Source: Bathynomus jamesi (taxonomy: Eukaryota > Arthropoda > Malacostraca > Isopoda > Cirolanidae). Taken from it: a DNA stretch of 64,000 nucleotides. The position numbers were made by a program, and so were the translations under genes. Location: assembly GCA_023014485.1 (NCBI GenBank), contig JAJOZX010005514.1, positions 67,001-131,000 of the forward strand. The letters are read 5' to 3'. The notes under the pieces are model-generated. The model was given only the letters and a program-made list of their open reading frames with translations. It was not told the origin of the DNA and did no database searches. Positions 1 to 13,100 of this stretch are shown in pieces. The first letter of the stretch is position 1; every line of letters starts with the position of its first letter.

Positions 1-689
1 ATAATGCCATTTTTTATCACGCCAGCCAAAATAATCATGCTATACGTAGATTGGGAATCAAGTAAGGTACTTTATAAATGTAATAATTATGTCAAAAGAA
101 AAATAATAGAATCTGTGTGTATAGAAAAAGTAGATAATTTTAATTTGTGCGAAGGTACTTATAAGTTAGACCCTTTAATGAGATTCTTGGTCAAAAAATC
201 CCTTACGGAGTCGTGGGAACGTGTTCGAACCTAAGTGTGAATTTCTTAGTAAATGCAATAATGGAAGTAATAAATATGGAAATAAATATAAATGCAACAG
301 ATGTAATAATAAAGGTAATATTATAAATTTAATAATTAGGGTAAAGGTAATAATAATAAATGTTAAAAAATGTAAATGCAATAATAAATGCAGTAATTAT
401 GTCAAAATATTAGAATCTGTATGTATAGAACAAGAAGATAGTTTTAATTTGTGGGAATGTACTTATAAGCGGACCCTGTAATAAAATGCCCTTCCGGTGT
501 CGGGAGAACGGTATCTAACCTAGGTGCGAATTTCTCAATGGTCTCTGGATTGTTTCCTAATCGCCTTTTTCATTCGTTTTTCGGTTTATAAGTTCTGTAA
601 TAACCATTGTAATAATAAATTTATAATTTCTGTAATAAATAATTATGCAATATTAAATGTAATAAATTTAATAATAAATGTAATAATTA

Positions 690-729
<40 letters not shown>

Positions 730-860
730 TATGTTTAGAACAGGAAGATAGTTTTAAATTTGTGCGAATGTACTTAATGAAAATGCCCTTCCGGTGTCGG
801 GAGAATGGGATCTAACCTAGGTGCGAATTTCTTAACGGTCGGTCCCTGGACTGTTTTTCC
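1..860. repeat. Three-unit degenerate tandem repeat with AT-rich spacers
   Basis: A block of about 130 bases recurs near 117-250, 418-548 and 728-850. Each copy holds a GTATGTATAGAA-like start, then GATAGTTTTAATTTGTG, then CCTTCCGGTGTCGGGAGAA, then CTAACCTAGGTGCGAATTTC. The copies are separated by runs of AATAATAAATGTAATAATTATG. Short open frames cross it, but they follow the repeat and show no protein-like composition. The class of element is unknown. Confidence 0.6.
693..725. repeat. Poly-A run
   Basis: About 33 consecutive A bases sit between the second and third units of the flanking tandem repeat. It may be an old retroposon tail or a collapsed low-complexity tract. Confidence 0.85.
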
Positions 861-890
861 CTCTTGTTTTGGTTCATTCGTTTTTCTGTA

Positions 891-990
891 TCCACCCGAG
901 GAGGATGCCAGTGGGCGTCGAAACTGTTGTGGAAATAAACTCTGTCTATTAGAGTGGGTTTTTATTTTCATATTTTGACCTTCACGTAGA
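891..990 (+). mobile_element. Penelope-type terminal repeat fragment, family B (copy 1)
   Basis: The segment contains GAGGATGCCAGTGGGCG, CGAAACTGTTGTGG and AAATAAACTCTGTCTATTAG, then a stretch ending CTTCACGTAG. The same order occurs at 34.67 kb and, reversed, at 46.96 kb. The arrangement GGATGCC...CGAAAC...AAATAAAC resembles the hammerhead-bearing ends of Penelope-like elements, but the catalytic core here is degenerate. That assignment is inference. Confidence 0.4.
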
Positions 991-1285
991 AAAAAGTGAA
1001 TTTTTTTGCATTTATCCGTGTGTATTGTGGCCTCCACAAGGCCCCTCAATACACGCTCCTACGTTTCTATGTTAGGCGGCGGCCGACGCCATCATTTTGC
1101 ATTGACTGTGCGTAGGCTGTTGTATACCTTCGTGTATATATAGTCCTCTTTTGTTAAAGTACGGCTCTACTGTTAGTCCCCTTCAGAAACACTACAGACA
1201 TGCTAATATGTTCCCGGTAAATAATATAAATGATACCGAGGGAAGGAGAGCAAGTACTGATACAAGGGGAAAATACGCTGGTTAC

Positions 1286-1430
1286 CTGGTAGCCCAAAAG
1301 CTCCCTGAATGCAAACGTTCACTCCTTGCCTTTGTTCGTATTTTACGAAGGAGGAGTAATCAAGCTCGGACACTTGGGCTCCTTTCTTCTTTTGCACTGC
1401 CGAATGATCAAGAAGATTCACCAGGTATTT
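1286..1430 (-). CDS. Gene 1 exon 19 (last visible)
   Basis: Open from KYLVNLLD to IQGAFGLP. The acceptor is TTTTTAATTCTAG and the donor CCAG/GTAACC. Phase 0 entry matches the end of the preceding exon, and it leaves in phase 1. The stretch [14 protein letters not shown] looks like the opening strand of a second beta domain. The next exon is not visible and must lie beyond position 1. Confidence 0.75.
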
Positions 1431-4117
1431 CTAGAATTAAAAATGGGATTGTTAGTTAAGAATTTCACTCAAGTTTCATTAACTGGAGATCTTATCGACA
1501 ATCTTATGAACCTAGAGTAGCCTAACGTATGCAATATGCTGACTTAACCTAACCCACGGAACATTTGTCGGTGGAAAGTCCTGTAGACAAAATGTAGGAT
1601 GGTGAAGAATCATAATGCAGTTCATTATAAAACATGATACATTTTCTCAGTTTTTCTCTAACTGCATAGCCTACCCTTATATAATGCAGATGGTTTTGAA
1701 GGCGAGTAAAGAATTTGTTTCCATTGGTAAACAATGTCGTAAAAAAAGAAAAAAAACTCACCATCCATAAATATTTAAAAGACTTAAATTGCTTACATGC
1801 AACTCCGAACCATTTTCTATCTCATTTTCTTCATTTTCACTTTGGATGGATCGAAGTTCATCTCCAACAGTCAAAGTTCTGAAATGCAAAACAAAAGTTA
1901 CATGTCTTTGTGTCCTCTTGATGTCAGAAAGTTAAATATGACGAACAATTTTTCGTTCTTTTGAGATAAATTTTAACGCATTTATTGACTGGTTTATCAG
2001 TCACTAAACTTCTTTTAGAATAGATTCACGTTGATCAAGTCAACCTGGAAGGTGAAGCAGTTGGAAAAATGTAAATAATGAATAAAATGTATCAAGTATC
2101 AAGTTATCTTGCTTACGAGTAACCCTCCATGTTGATGTAGTGGTAGAAGAGTCTAAGTTCTGTGGCATTCGGCTTGATTGTGCTGCTTTCATAATATCCG
2201 TCTTCGTAACTGGGAGTCGGATCATAAATCTTTAGAAGAATTATTGAATTAATTTAAAATTTTACTCTATTATGATTAGAGCCATTACGTAAAAACCATA
2301 CAATGTACTTGGCTATAACCATGACTCACTAATTTAAATAATATACAGTAAATGTATATAAATGAGACAATTCAAACTTTTCGTTACATGAACGTAATCA
2401 AGAGAAGTTTCAAAACTTTCGTACTTAGGCAAATCATTAGAAATAGCGAAATGCATTTGAGTTTTGCGGAACTCATTAAAAATTTGCATTTGCAAAAATA
2501 CTGCTACAACACGTTAAAACTTGTTTCGTAAATGATCAACAATTCTACGCTCATCATCGTTCTGTGAGAAATGGAAATTAATAACTTAAAAAATTACCGA
2601 AATTATTAGCAAATTAAATGTTTTGTTTGGTGTCTCGCAGTATTAAGTCGTGTTACTTTGAGTTCCCCGTTGACTTCAACTTATTTCGCACTTCACCTTT
2701 TCTGTTTGATTACTACTTTTTGTCTCCTCTTGTGAATTTTTCCAGTTTCGTGTTACTTCACTGTATCCTGCGTTCACTGTATCTGCGTTCCTCTTCCTAC
2801 CCTGCTGGGTTCCAGAACATTAACTTCCATTTGCGGGATTGAAATCCTTTAGCCCTTTGTCGTTTCTAGATACCATTTGGATACACTAACTAGCTTAACT
2901 TAACAGTATCTGAAAACGACAAAGGGTTAACCAAAGTTACTATTTTTACCTTTCAGTGTGCGCCTCATATTGAAAACTTTATATCGAATGAGGGACTTAA
3001 ATGTTTACTATTCGAAATATAATTTACGAGCTTCAAGGGCACCCATCGTGCACTGCAATTTCCACGATTTGTGTTTCCCGTTTTCCTTCCTTCTGGACCG
3101 AGTTTACTCCTGACAAACTTAATTGCGGAATACATCTCACCATTACTGTCGAACACGTCTACATCGATACATCATGCGAGTTTATGTCAATCCGGATTTT
3201 CAACCGTTCTCTTCTTCTGAGCTCAGGTTTTCATCTATCTAATGTCTCAGTACCTTCCACAGCCTTTACCCTGATACTTTTATTTATGTTCGTTAGAACT
3301 CTATGTTACAAAATAAGTCACAACGCCGCCTCCTGTTCTATTTGCGCTAAAGTTAATTATTTTTGGAAAAGATGCTCTGGTCCCATAACCACCTTACCTC
3401 CCGTGTTAATTGCAAGGACTCCCTTTGTTGGCCCATTGCGGTGGTCTTGCTCGATAGACACTATTAATAGAGATGACTCACGCTTACGTTACCACCCGAT
3501 CTACATCTTCACTACTTCGTGTTGATCCCTATTCCCGAAATCAAGTTGCCTTAATCTTCATTCTCACCTCGGTCCAGCAAGTTTTCACTCTTCGAGTACA
3601 GTATATATTCTAAACTTCTACGTGACTTCACATCACCACCCCTCCCGTCGCTTCTATCTTTGTTATTTTAATAATAAATATTGCCCCATACTTACCCCAG
3701 CCTGATACCCTCATCCCCTTATCAAATTAACGGCTTATGTTTCTTATTACTGTAATAGTTCTGAATTAAGCGTACGTTATTGTTTGCTCACTCTCCAACT
3801 GTTTGTCAGTATTCAGGTTCTTATTTCTGTTATGTTCTGTAGTGAGTTACTATTGTTCATTGTGATAACTTTCGTTTCTTCTTGACATTCTTTTTGATCA
3901 AGTATCTTTTGTACTTTGCTATGTTTTCTTTACACTCTTGTTATTATATAGTGAGCAGAGGTTTTAACCCTTACCCTCAATCTTTCCAGCTTCCTTTCCT
4001 GGACATTTTCAATAAGTAAATCAATAAATGTAAATAAAATAAAAATAAATAAAATTAGTTGAAAAATTAATTAAAAATAGTTACAACTTGGTAAATTTTA
4101 AAATTAAACTGAAATGT

Positions 4118-4160
<43 letters not shown>

Positions 4161-7100
4161 CTGACGATACGAACAGGATTATTTAACGAGAAGTATATTT
4201 TCTGAAGTTTAGCTTCTCTAAGTTTTAAAGTCTTGAAAACATTTAACATTTTTAACTAACTTTATCTGCTTTAAGAAGCCTGACACAAATGGAAACTCCC
4301 GGAATCGGAGAGTTGTGATTCATGTCTGACTCGTGTAGAGTTTCCAGGCCTCCTACTGGATTGGGAGCCCCATGGCGTAGACGTATTTGGTGACCTCCTG
4401 CCTTCAAAAGGTACTCATCGTTCGAAAAGGTGAAAGGGCTCAACAGACAGCTTCCAACAGCAACGACATCCCTGGTGAAGTATCAAATATGTGATTAAGT
4501 GAACGTGTCTCGTAAGACTTTTACTGTATACAGTACTATCAAAATCGTTAGATCAGCGAATGTTAAGTGTCGTTAGTCTACTCAATAATTGGATGGGTGA
4601 CTGCTCTCCGCGTTCAGATAATGTAGCGACTCGTGGTTCGGATCTCGCCTAAAGTTGTAGGTCTCTTTCGTCACATGACCTTTGCCGTTACGAAGGAAGT
4701 TAAACAACCCCAAACCACTATTGACAAAATTGAAACAACACCTGCATGGATTACTGATGAAGTATCATTATTATTCAACTGTTAATGTTTTAAAATTTTT
4801 GCCTTCTTGAACCACCATATATATATACAGGGTGGGCCGAAAGTCTGGATCCATAGGAAAATATTTATTTTAATACATAAATTACAACAAATGGTAAATA
4901 CTTAAAATGAATATCAACTTTAACTCGTAAATGCGTATCCGTGATACTGTACAGTAGTTCGTACTCCAGTATAAATACTCAAATACTTTTTGTATTTCAG
5001 CCCAGAAATGGCTTCGAATCTAACAACAGAAGACCGGGTAGAACTTGTGCTCATGTACGCAAGACAGGGCGCTACACAGAGAAGTTGCTACCGAATTCAA
5101 TAGAAATCATCCTGATAAGCATCCAGTAACACATGCGACTGTTGGCAAGTTGTTTAAACGTTTCAAAGAAACAGGAAGTGTACATGATCGACGGCGTTCT
5201 GGTCGTCCAAAAACTGCAACTGATGAAAATACCTCTGCAATGGTATGTGAAACTTTAACGAATAGTCCAGTAAAGTCAACAAGAAGATTATCAAATGAAA
5301 CACGCATCTCGAGAACGTCAATTCGAAGAATTATTAAAAATCATAAATTCCATCCCTAAGTGTCTCGATGTCAGAAGCCGCCAATTTGAGCATTTGTTAT
5401 AATTTGTTGTTTATACTGGAGTACGAACCACTGTACAGTATCACGGATACGCATTTACGAGTTAAAGTTGATATTCATTTTAAGTATTTACCATTTGTTG
5501 TAATTTATGTATTAAAATAAATATTTTCCTATGGATCCAGACTTTCGGCCCACCCTGTATATATATATATATATATTAAAAGTTAATATAAACAAAAAAA
5601 AGTTATTAGAAGAACGTTATAAAACCTGCATGTAAAATGGAGAACTGAGATATGGCAATAATGCAATGAGAAGCGCCTACCTGATCTAAGTAAATAATAA
5701 CTATTAATTCATTTAGGATTTTGTCAGATCAAATCTTGCCAAACTGCCTGACAAATTCCTACACCACTCGCATTTTGTCAGTCGGTCATATTATAATCTA
5801 ATATTTTTCTGTACTGTTTGGTGTATAACATCCAATAACTTACTTTGAACTCTTTTGGTAACCGTAAACCTTGAAAATTATCACAGTATCCGGGTTCATC
5901 TGCTCCATATAAAGATTAACGGTTTGCTTGTATCTGTTCGATGATGTAAAAATTAGAGAGATTTTTAAAGATTTTCCTTTGTGATTATACTAAAAAATAT
6001 CTTCACTTCATTTATTTATTAAATATCCTAAGAATTTTATACGCCCAAGAAATCAAATACATGGTATAAAAACGCCAATAATGGTAAAAGGTATGATCCT
6101 GTTTGTCAGTATAATTACCACACTGAAAAACGTAAGAATTATTTCTTCATATTAAAACAAATTCATGCATTTTTATGCTTACATCGAGGTGGCTTTAAAA
6201 GAGCGAGATCAGTAGACAATTAATAGCCTTTTATTCTAAAAACATTAGAATATTTAACGAAAGTGAAACTGCCTTTATAAAGACTGAGAAATTGAAAAAA
6301 GATATTTCAGACTCAATATGAACTCGCTAAAAATGGAACTTTAAACAAATGTTAAAACGAACACTGAAGAAATTGTTTTTCCATAATATTTGTCTTAATA
6401 AATTGTTATTGGTCTTTGTGGGAATGAATACTTACTTAAAGGCAGGAGATCTCTGAAAGCTTTCCTGAAGAGGATATGTCACGATACCTCGGTAAGTGCC
6501 TTTAGGAAGGTCAGAGTTCAATATTTTTCCAGTTACCTTTAAGAAATACAATTATTAATTACGTTAATTATAAACAGTTAATACACTAAGTAATCTAAAT
6601 TTAAGCTTATACAAATGGCAGGTAAGGACTAAAATTTTTGGCACTTATTCCTTTTCTCCTCGCAATTTTTTTTTTCCCCGTTAAGTCAATTGTACGCCTT
6701 TGATAATTGATTAGGTTAAGTCATGATATTTTCGTTATAATATTCCGCTTTTTCCTTTTCTATTTTAACGAAAATATCATGACTTAACCTAACCAAATGT
6801 CAAGGGCTGACAGTTAACCTAACCGGGAAAAAAGAAATTGCGGGGGGAAAAGGAATAAGTGCCAAATTTTTTGTTAAATCATTTTTCTTATATAGATTGT
6901 TTACAAATTGCCTGATTTTAAACATTGACTGTAATATATAATATGTAAACATATTTCATTCATAACGCGGAAATATATCTACAATGTAATGTGAAAACCA
7001 CGTTTCTTCAAACGAGAGAATAACTTAAAATTACTGTAACGTACCATTGCATTCATTTCATGTATAAGAAAAACTAAAAAAAAATTAAAATGTATATGTT

Positions 7101-9741
7101 ACAGTCATGAATTTTTAGGCAACATACGAGTATTTGGAAATACCAGTGGGCATACATATGCACCATTACCAGAAAGGTTAGGTTAGGTTAGGTTAGATTA
7201 GGTTTTGTGTATACTGCAATTTGACACAATGCCTGAATTTCAGTTAATTTATAAATTGCCCGATTTTACATATTGAACTGCAATATACGGGGCTCCAATA
7301 AACCTTACCCCCCCCCCTGCCCATGGCCTAAACCATTAGAGGTACAGTAAAAATAAACATACCTTACAAAAGAGAATTTAATCCTGCATTTAATGAGAAA
7401 CAATTAAAACTTGGTGTTCCCGCCATTGGCTTCCAAGACAGCCTGAATTCGCTTTGGGTAGCTTGCCTAAAGTGACGTGAATAGATCTTGATCGTTACGC
7501 AAATTTGCTAAAACAGTTTCAAATTGTTGCGTCATTGTATCCTTCGAAAATCGATTTGCTGCAGGTTCTTGAAACGAGAGACATTCAACCTTGTCCTTTA
7601 TAACTGATCCAATGTGTTCACAGACGTTCAGGTCAGGAGAATTTCCTGGCCATTCTTCATTTCCAAAGAAATCGATCTCATGGTTCCGCAACAACTGTTG
7701 AGTGGCTAATGCCTTAAAGCAAGGGGCCTTATCGTGCGGAAGTGTGACCTGATCGACATCCATAACATTGTTTGGGTTTCTTAGAAAAGGAAAGACATGC
7801 TGGGATAGAATAATATCACGAAAATACTGTTCATCCCAACTCTGACCATTTGGCTTCAGCACCTACATGAGCTTCTTTGCAGTGAACAAAACAAACACAC
7901 CAACACAGTCTGGACTTTTTAATAATTCGCGATAATGTTAATTGTCATCGATTTCATCTGGTGTTGTGGCCCACACTCGATCATTTTGGTAGTTAGGCCG
8001 ACGTGTTACATAAACAAAAAATTCATCGGAGACAGCTAAATGCATGAAATCATCCACATCCCAATCTTCAAAATAATGGGCAAACCACATTCTGTCATCG
8101 ATGTTAAGTTGAGTTTTTCTTGGCTTTGGAAGTTCATGCCAAGGCTTTAAATGATCTCACCACTAACGATCTTTCCTCTTAACACTTCGATCTCTCTAGA
8201 AAGTTTAGCACAGCTGTTTTTCCGCTTACGAATACCACTTTCAATGATGTCCTTTGTTTCCTGAGAGAGTGGCAAATTTGGGCGCCCAGATTTGGTTGTA
8301 TCCATTTCACAGTCATCCAAAGTTTTATTCCAATTTCTTTTGACGAAGTCCTCACTTCTTCGCAACTTTTTGGCAACCCATGAACGTGTTATAAAGGTGG
8401 CTCCAGCATCACGAGCTTCCCGAAATGTTATTGCTCGTACGCGATCTATCACACGTTGCCTCTCCGAATCACCAATTAATTGAGAAGCCATTATGTTATC
8501 ACTTTATCAGCTAGAGTAATTTTAATACCCGCAATAAATAAAGAATTTTATATATTTTTATAATCACTAAAAACTATTTCGATATAAGTAAACATGTAAG
8601 CTGCAAATGGGAGGGCTAAGGTTTTTTGGAACCCCTTATACACATTACAACGAGCAAGATTAGATTTCATTTCCATATTTTATCTTTCGCACAGAAGCGC
8701 AGAAGAAATGGATAAAGTAAACAGTTAACCCCTTAATCTATGCATGGCAGATATCTGCGTGTTGACAGCGAGTCAGCGTAATCTCACCTTACACACTCGA
8801 ATGTTGTCCGGTAAAAATCGAACGTAGTCCACATAAATGTCAAACGGATCGGTAATGTAGGATTCGTCCGGTGGGTTAATCGGGTTCAGATCCTTGGGAA
8901 CCCATCCTTTTTCCGTTAGAGGAGGAGGAGGAGAATCCGGTGGAGTCGGTGGTTCATTTGGGTCTCGAACCCTTTCAGTTTCTTTTGAAAGAAAATGGGT
9001 TTAAATGTAATAACCATAAGCCCGCGAACATTAAATATAATTGTGAACACAGTTTAACTTCAACTCGCAATATTTTAGTCGTTACCATGATTTAAATTAA
9101 GAGATTCGGAAGAGCGGTTTTTTCTTTCAAATTAAGTTAACTTACGTCACGTATCTACAACTTACGTCACGTATCTACATTTATCTTCACTCTTCAAACC
9201 TATAAACAAAGTTCTGAAAAATAAATTCGGATGAAAACCATGAAGAAAGCTTTCAGTTACCTTCTTCAGGCTCGCTTTCAGAGTCCGGAGACGGTTCTGG
9301 AATGGGAACTGGCTCATCGTCATCGTCAGGAGGATCTTTTAAATGGAAATCCAGGCCAAAATTATCCCGCGATCCAAATGGCAATACAGGAACTGAAAAA
9401 AAATTATATATACAAGATGAATTTCGCAGTTAAACACGTGAAATCAATAAATAATGCACACCCACAAGAAAAAATTAAAAGTGATTCCAAGGCTTTTCTT
9501 GTCTGATATTAGTACACTTTATCAGGTAATGAAGGAAGAAGGCAAGAAGCAGAATACATATATCCGTACAGCGTAAACAAAATACGAGGGATTATAAAAA
9601 AATTAACAAAGTACTGATTAAGGAAAAAAGGTTATTGAAATTACTTACAAAGTATATGAATGCACATTCTAGAATGTTCCTTCCAGTTATATCTTTAACT
9701 TTAATTTTAGAACCTTCCCAACAAATGCTATTATATATATT

Positions 9742-9776
<35 letters not shown>

Positions 9777-10064
9777 CTTTGGTTAGCTTCCGCCCGAATT
9801 GTTCATTCTGATGAAGGTCAAGCTTTTCACTCCACCCTAGACCTACAGTTTAACGTGGATTCCGAACCCCACCCCACCAGCAGCACAGCGTCTTAACCAC
9901 TAGGCCACCGAAGGTACCCATTTATCTACCAACTACTTTCTTTATTGAATGGAAGGATGAACAGCTGGGTTTTGCTGCGCGCCGGCTGCCGTCACCGGGT
10001 CTCGATCCCAGGGCCGATGGATTCGTAGTCAGCGACGCTAATCACTACACCACCGAGGCGCATT

Positions 10065-10117
<53 letters not shown>

Positions 10118-13100
10118 AACAATGCATTAGAATTATTCGCTGGGATCTTTTCCATTTCATGTACTGTTTCCGATTTTGTTGAAAATAAGATATTTAATGT
10201 AGATTTGTACGCTGATTTAAAAAAATGTGTCTTTTATTGAAGAAATGAGCGGTTCAAAAGTTATGTTTGTTATTGTAATTTTGTATTAGGTCAAAAACTA
10301 CAGGGTAAGTCAAAAGTCTCCATACATAGACAAAATGGTCACTTTATTATGCAATCACTTGTAAGTCACAAAATATGCTCTATGTGGGCACCATTACACT
10401 GAATGCACATACGGATGGCACATACAAAGGCATCTCAGCACATCACCTGCAAAAATTAAAAAATAAATAATCATTTATTTATCATGACCATTTTGCCTAT
10501 GTATGGAGACTTTTGACTCACCCTGTATAACAATACAACTGAAAACTAATACAAGAGTTATTGTATTCTTTATTAATATTGGCTTATGTCACTAAGTATT
10601 TGTGTGAATAGATTTCGACCGTTATTTTTCTGTCCGATTAAGTTAATTGGATGCCCGGTTAGGTCAACTGAATGCCCGGTTAGGTCAACTGAATGCCCGG
10701 TTAGGTCAACTGAACGCCCTTGATGATTGGTTAGGTTAAGTCGTGATATTTTCGTTAGTTTTAACGAAAATATCACAACTTAACCTAATCAATCGTCAAC
10801 GGCATACAGTTGACCTAACCGGGTATTCAATTAAAATAACCGGGCATTCAGTTGACCTAACCGGGCATTCAGTTAACTTAACCTAATCTAACTTTTGAAC
10901 CGCTCATTTCTCCAAAAAAAGACTTACAATTTTTAAATCAGCGTAAAAATCTACATTAAATATCTTATTTTCAACAAAATCTGAAACAGTACATGGAAAC
11001 GGAAAAGATCCATTCGCTGTTCTACAAGCATATTTATGCTGCTTTACTCTTACAAGTTTAACCTAGCTATATAAACTGGATCGCATTGTTTAAAGCTGAT
11101 AAAATAGACACAGTCATGATAAGATTGAGTGCATCATGGTGAACCACATTGAAAAGTTAAGCCAGGTCCCGCTTGAAACCTTCTTCTTTAGCTTTCTGTC
11201 CTTCACTTGAATAGTTCTTGTTCTTTTTAAAATCTTTGTACCACTTGAGCAGTGACTCGAATTTCCTAATGATGTTGCGCTCAGGAATCGGTGAGACTCG
11301 CGCTTTCTTCCACACTCCACAGCCTCAGGACCTCCCTCGTCTCTTTTCTTGCGCTGTCTTGAACAATTTCTTTCTGTAAGGCATGATGATTGAAGAAGCT
11401 GGCAAAGACTTGGCGCGTAGTTAGTAGTTCGCGGCTGCTTCTCGTTGCTGATGCGTGACCTACCAGCCACACTTTCGTCGAAAGCCTCGTAATAATGAAC
11501 GAGACTTACATTTCTAATACACATTACTTACAAACGTTAAATCTGAATGCCATTTATAAACTACTACTCTCAATTAACAATTCTGAAATAAATATGTGAT
11601 CACATGAAGATCAGGGCCCCCAGCCTTCTTTAGTTAGCATTATAAGGCTAACTAACGAAAATATCACGACTTAACCTAACCAATCGTTAGGTCAACTGCA
11701 CGCCCTTGAAGATTGGTTAAGTCGTGATATTTTCGTTAGTTAGCCTTATAAGGCTAACTAAAGAAGGCTGGGGGCCCTGAGCTTCAGGTGATCATAAATA
11801 TGAATTATCTATAAAATAAATTTAGTACCAAAGATAAAAATACACAGGAAAACTATAAAATATAAGTTGAGACCTAACTCACGGCTACCTATAGTTTATA
11901 CTATACGACCATTTTAATCGTCCTATATCTGATACTTCACAGAGTATGGATATATATCATTTAAAGACTTCGGATCACCTGAAGATCAGGGCCCCCAGCC
12001 TTCGTTAGTTAACCTTATAAGGCTAACTAACGAAAATATCACGACTTAACCTAACCAATCGTCAAGGGCGTACAGTTGACCTAACGATTGGTTAGGTTAA
12101 GTAGTGATATTTTCGTTAGTTAGTGTTGGTTTACGTCGTCGTCGTTGGCCTAGGCAAGCTACGGCTTGGGACCGTAGCGCATCTATCCGGTATAGGTTAA
12201 CCTGGATGATGTAGCCATAAGCACTGCCGCTAGTTAAGTGCCAACCAGTGATTATCTCACTAGCCGTATTGAGTCCGTTAGGCGAAACTGCGACAGTACC
12301 AAAGGTGGAAAATATAACCTTTGGTTTTCTATTATTTATTTGTAAAATGGACATGGTATTAGATTAAAATAAATATTTGAATATAAATAATTAACTGACA
12401 ATTGTGATATATAATTAATTATGTTTACATACAATAATATAGTATACATAAAATTAGTATTAATGTGGTTCACAATTGAATTATGAGGGGTAACTAATTT
12501 AAAATGAATTTATAGCTATTCCGAAATTCAAGACGGTAAAATTAACATTTAACTTGAAACTAAAATAAGAGTATTCACTACACACTCCCCCACCAGAGAG
12601 GAAGTTCAAAGAGTTCCGAACGACACTGATTTCCTCTGGACCTTTTTGGTAGCTACATGTACCTCGCTTAAGGTTGATTCCAAAAACGCAGGCTTAAGAC
12701 GATCGATAGAAACCTTGTCGACCTTGGAACCGCGCTGGATGAGGAATGATTTGCGCGTACGTCGGAGAACTTCATAGGGTCCGTCATATGGACATTGGAG
12801 AGGCCGTTTTGGGACAGGTACACGAACGAAAACGTGGGTGCAAGATTGGAGGGCTGGGGAAACAAAGATGTTCTGTTGGCTAGTCAATCGAGGGGGAACA
12901 GCTGAAGGGACTGCATGTGAGAGGAAAGTGTTTGAGCGAATTCCGTAGGATCGCATGACTTATCCCCTGCAGTGAAGTAGCCACCTGGTAGCCGCAGTGT
13001 TGTTCCATAGACTAGTTCAGCCGCTGTAGTCTTCAGATCACTCTTAAATGCAGAGCGAATACCAAGCAACACGAGTGGAAGCTTATCCATCCAATGGGAG

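Larger units (their letters stand above)
10139..11020. mobile_element. Large foldback element with nested MITE
   Basis: Arms of about 150 bases are inverted copies: left GGATCTTTTCC...AAAATAAGATATTTAATGTAG, right CTACATTAAATATCTTATTTT...GGAAAAGATCC. The loop holds a mariner MITE (10301-10525), a tandem array of CCCGGTTAGGTCAACTGAAT units and the AACCTAA palindrome core. Related arm pieces occur near 17.9 and 21.7-22.1 kb. Confidence 0.8.

Noticed and set aside
774..1049. Minus-strand frame of 91 codons
   Set aside because: It follows the family B repeat and the tandem block; the same sequence recurs at 34.7 and 47.0 kb as part of a repeat.
1549..1764. Minus-strand frame as an extra gene 1 exon
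   Set aside because: Phe/Leu-rich, with no acceptor in the right phase; exons 18 and 19 join without it.
3001..3525. 174-codon plus-strand open frame
   Set aside because: No recognisable motif, composition like translated non-coding DNA, and it lies in a gene 1 intron. Listed only as an unrecognised trace.
7175..7202. Chromosome end or true telomere
   Set aside because: Only about five TTAGG units, inside an intron, with unique sequence on both sides. The CCTAA run at 27.17 kb is likewise internal to a foldback element.
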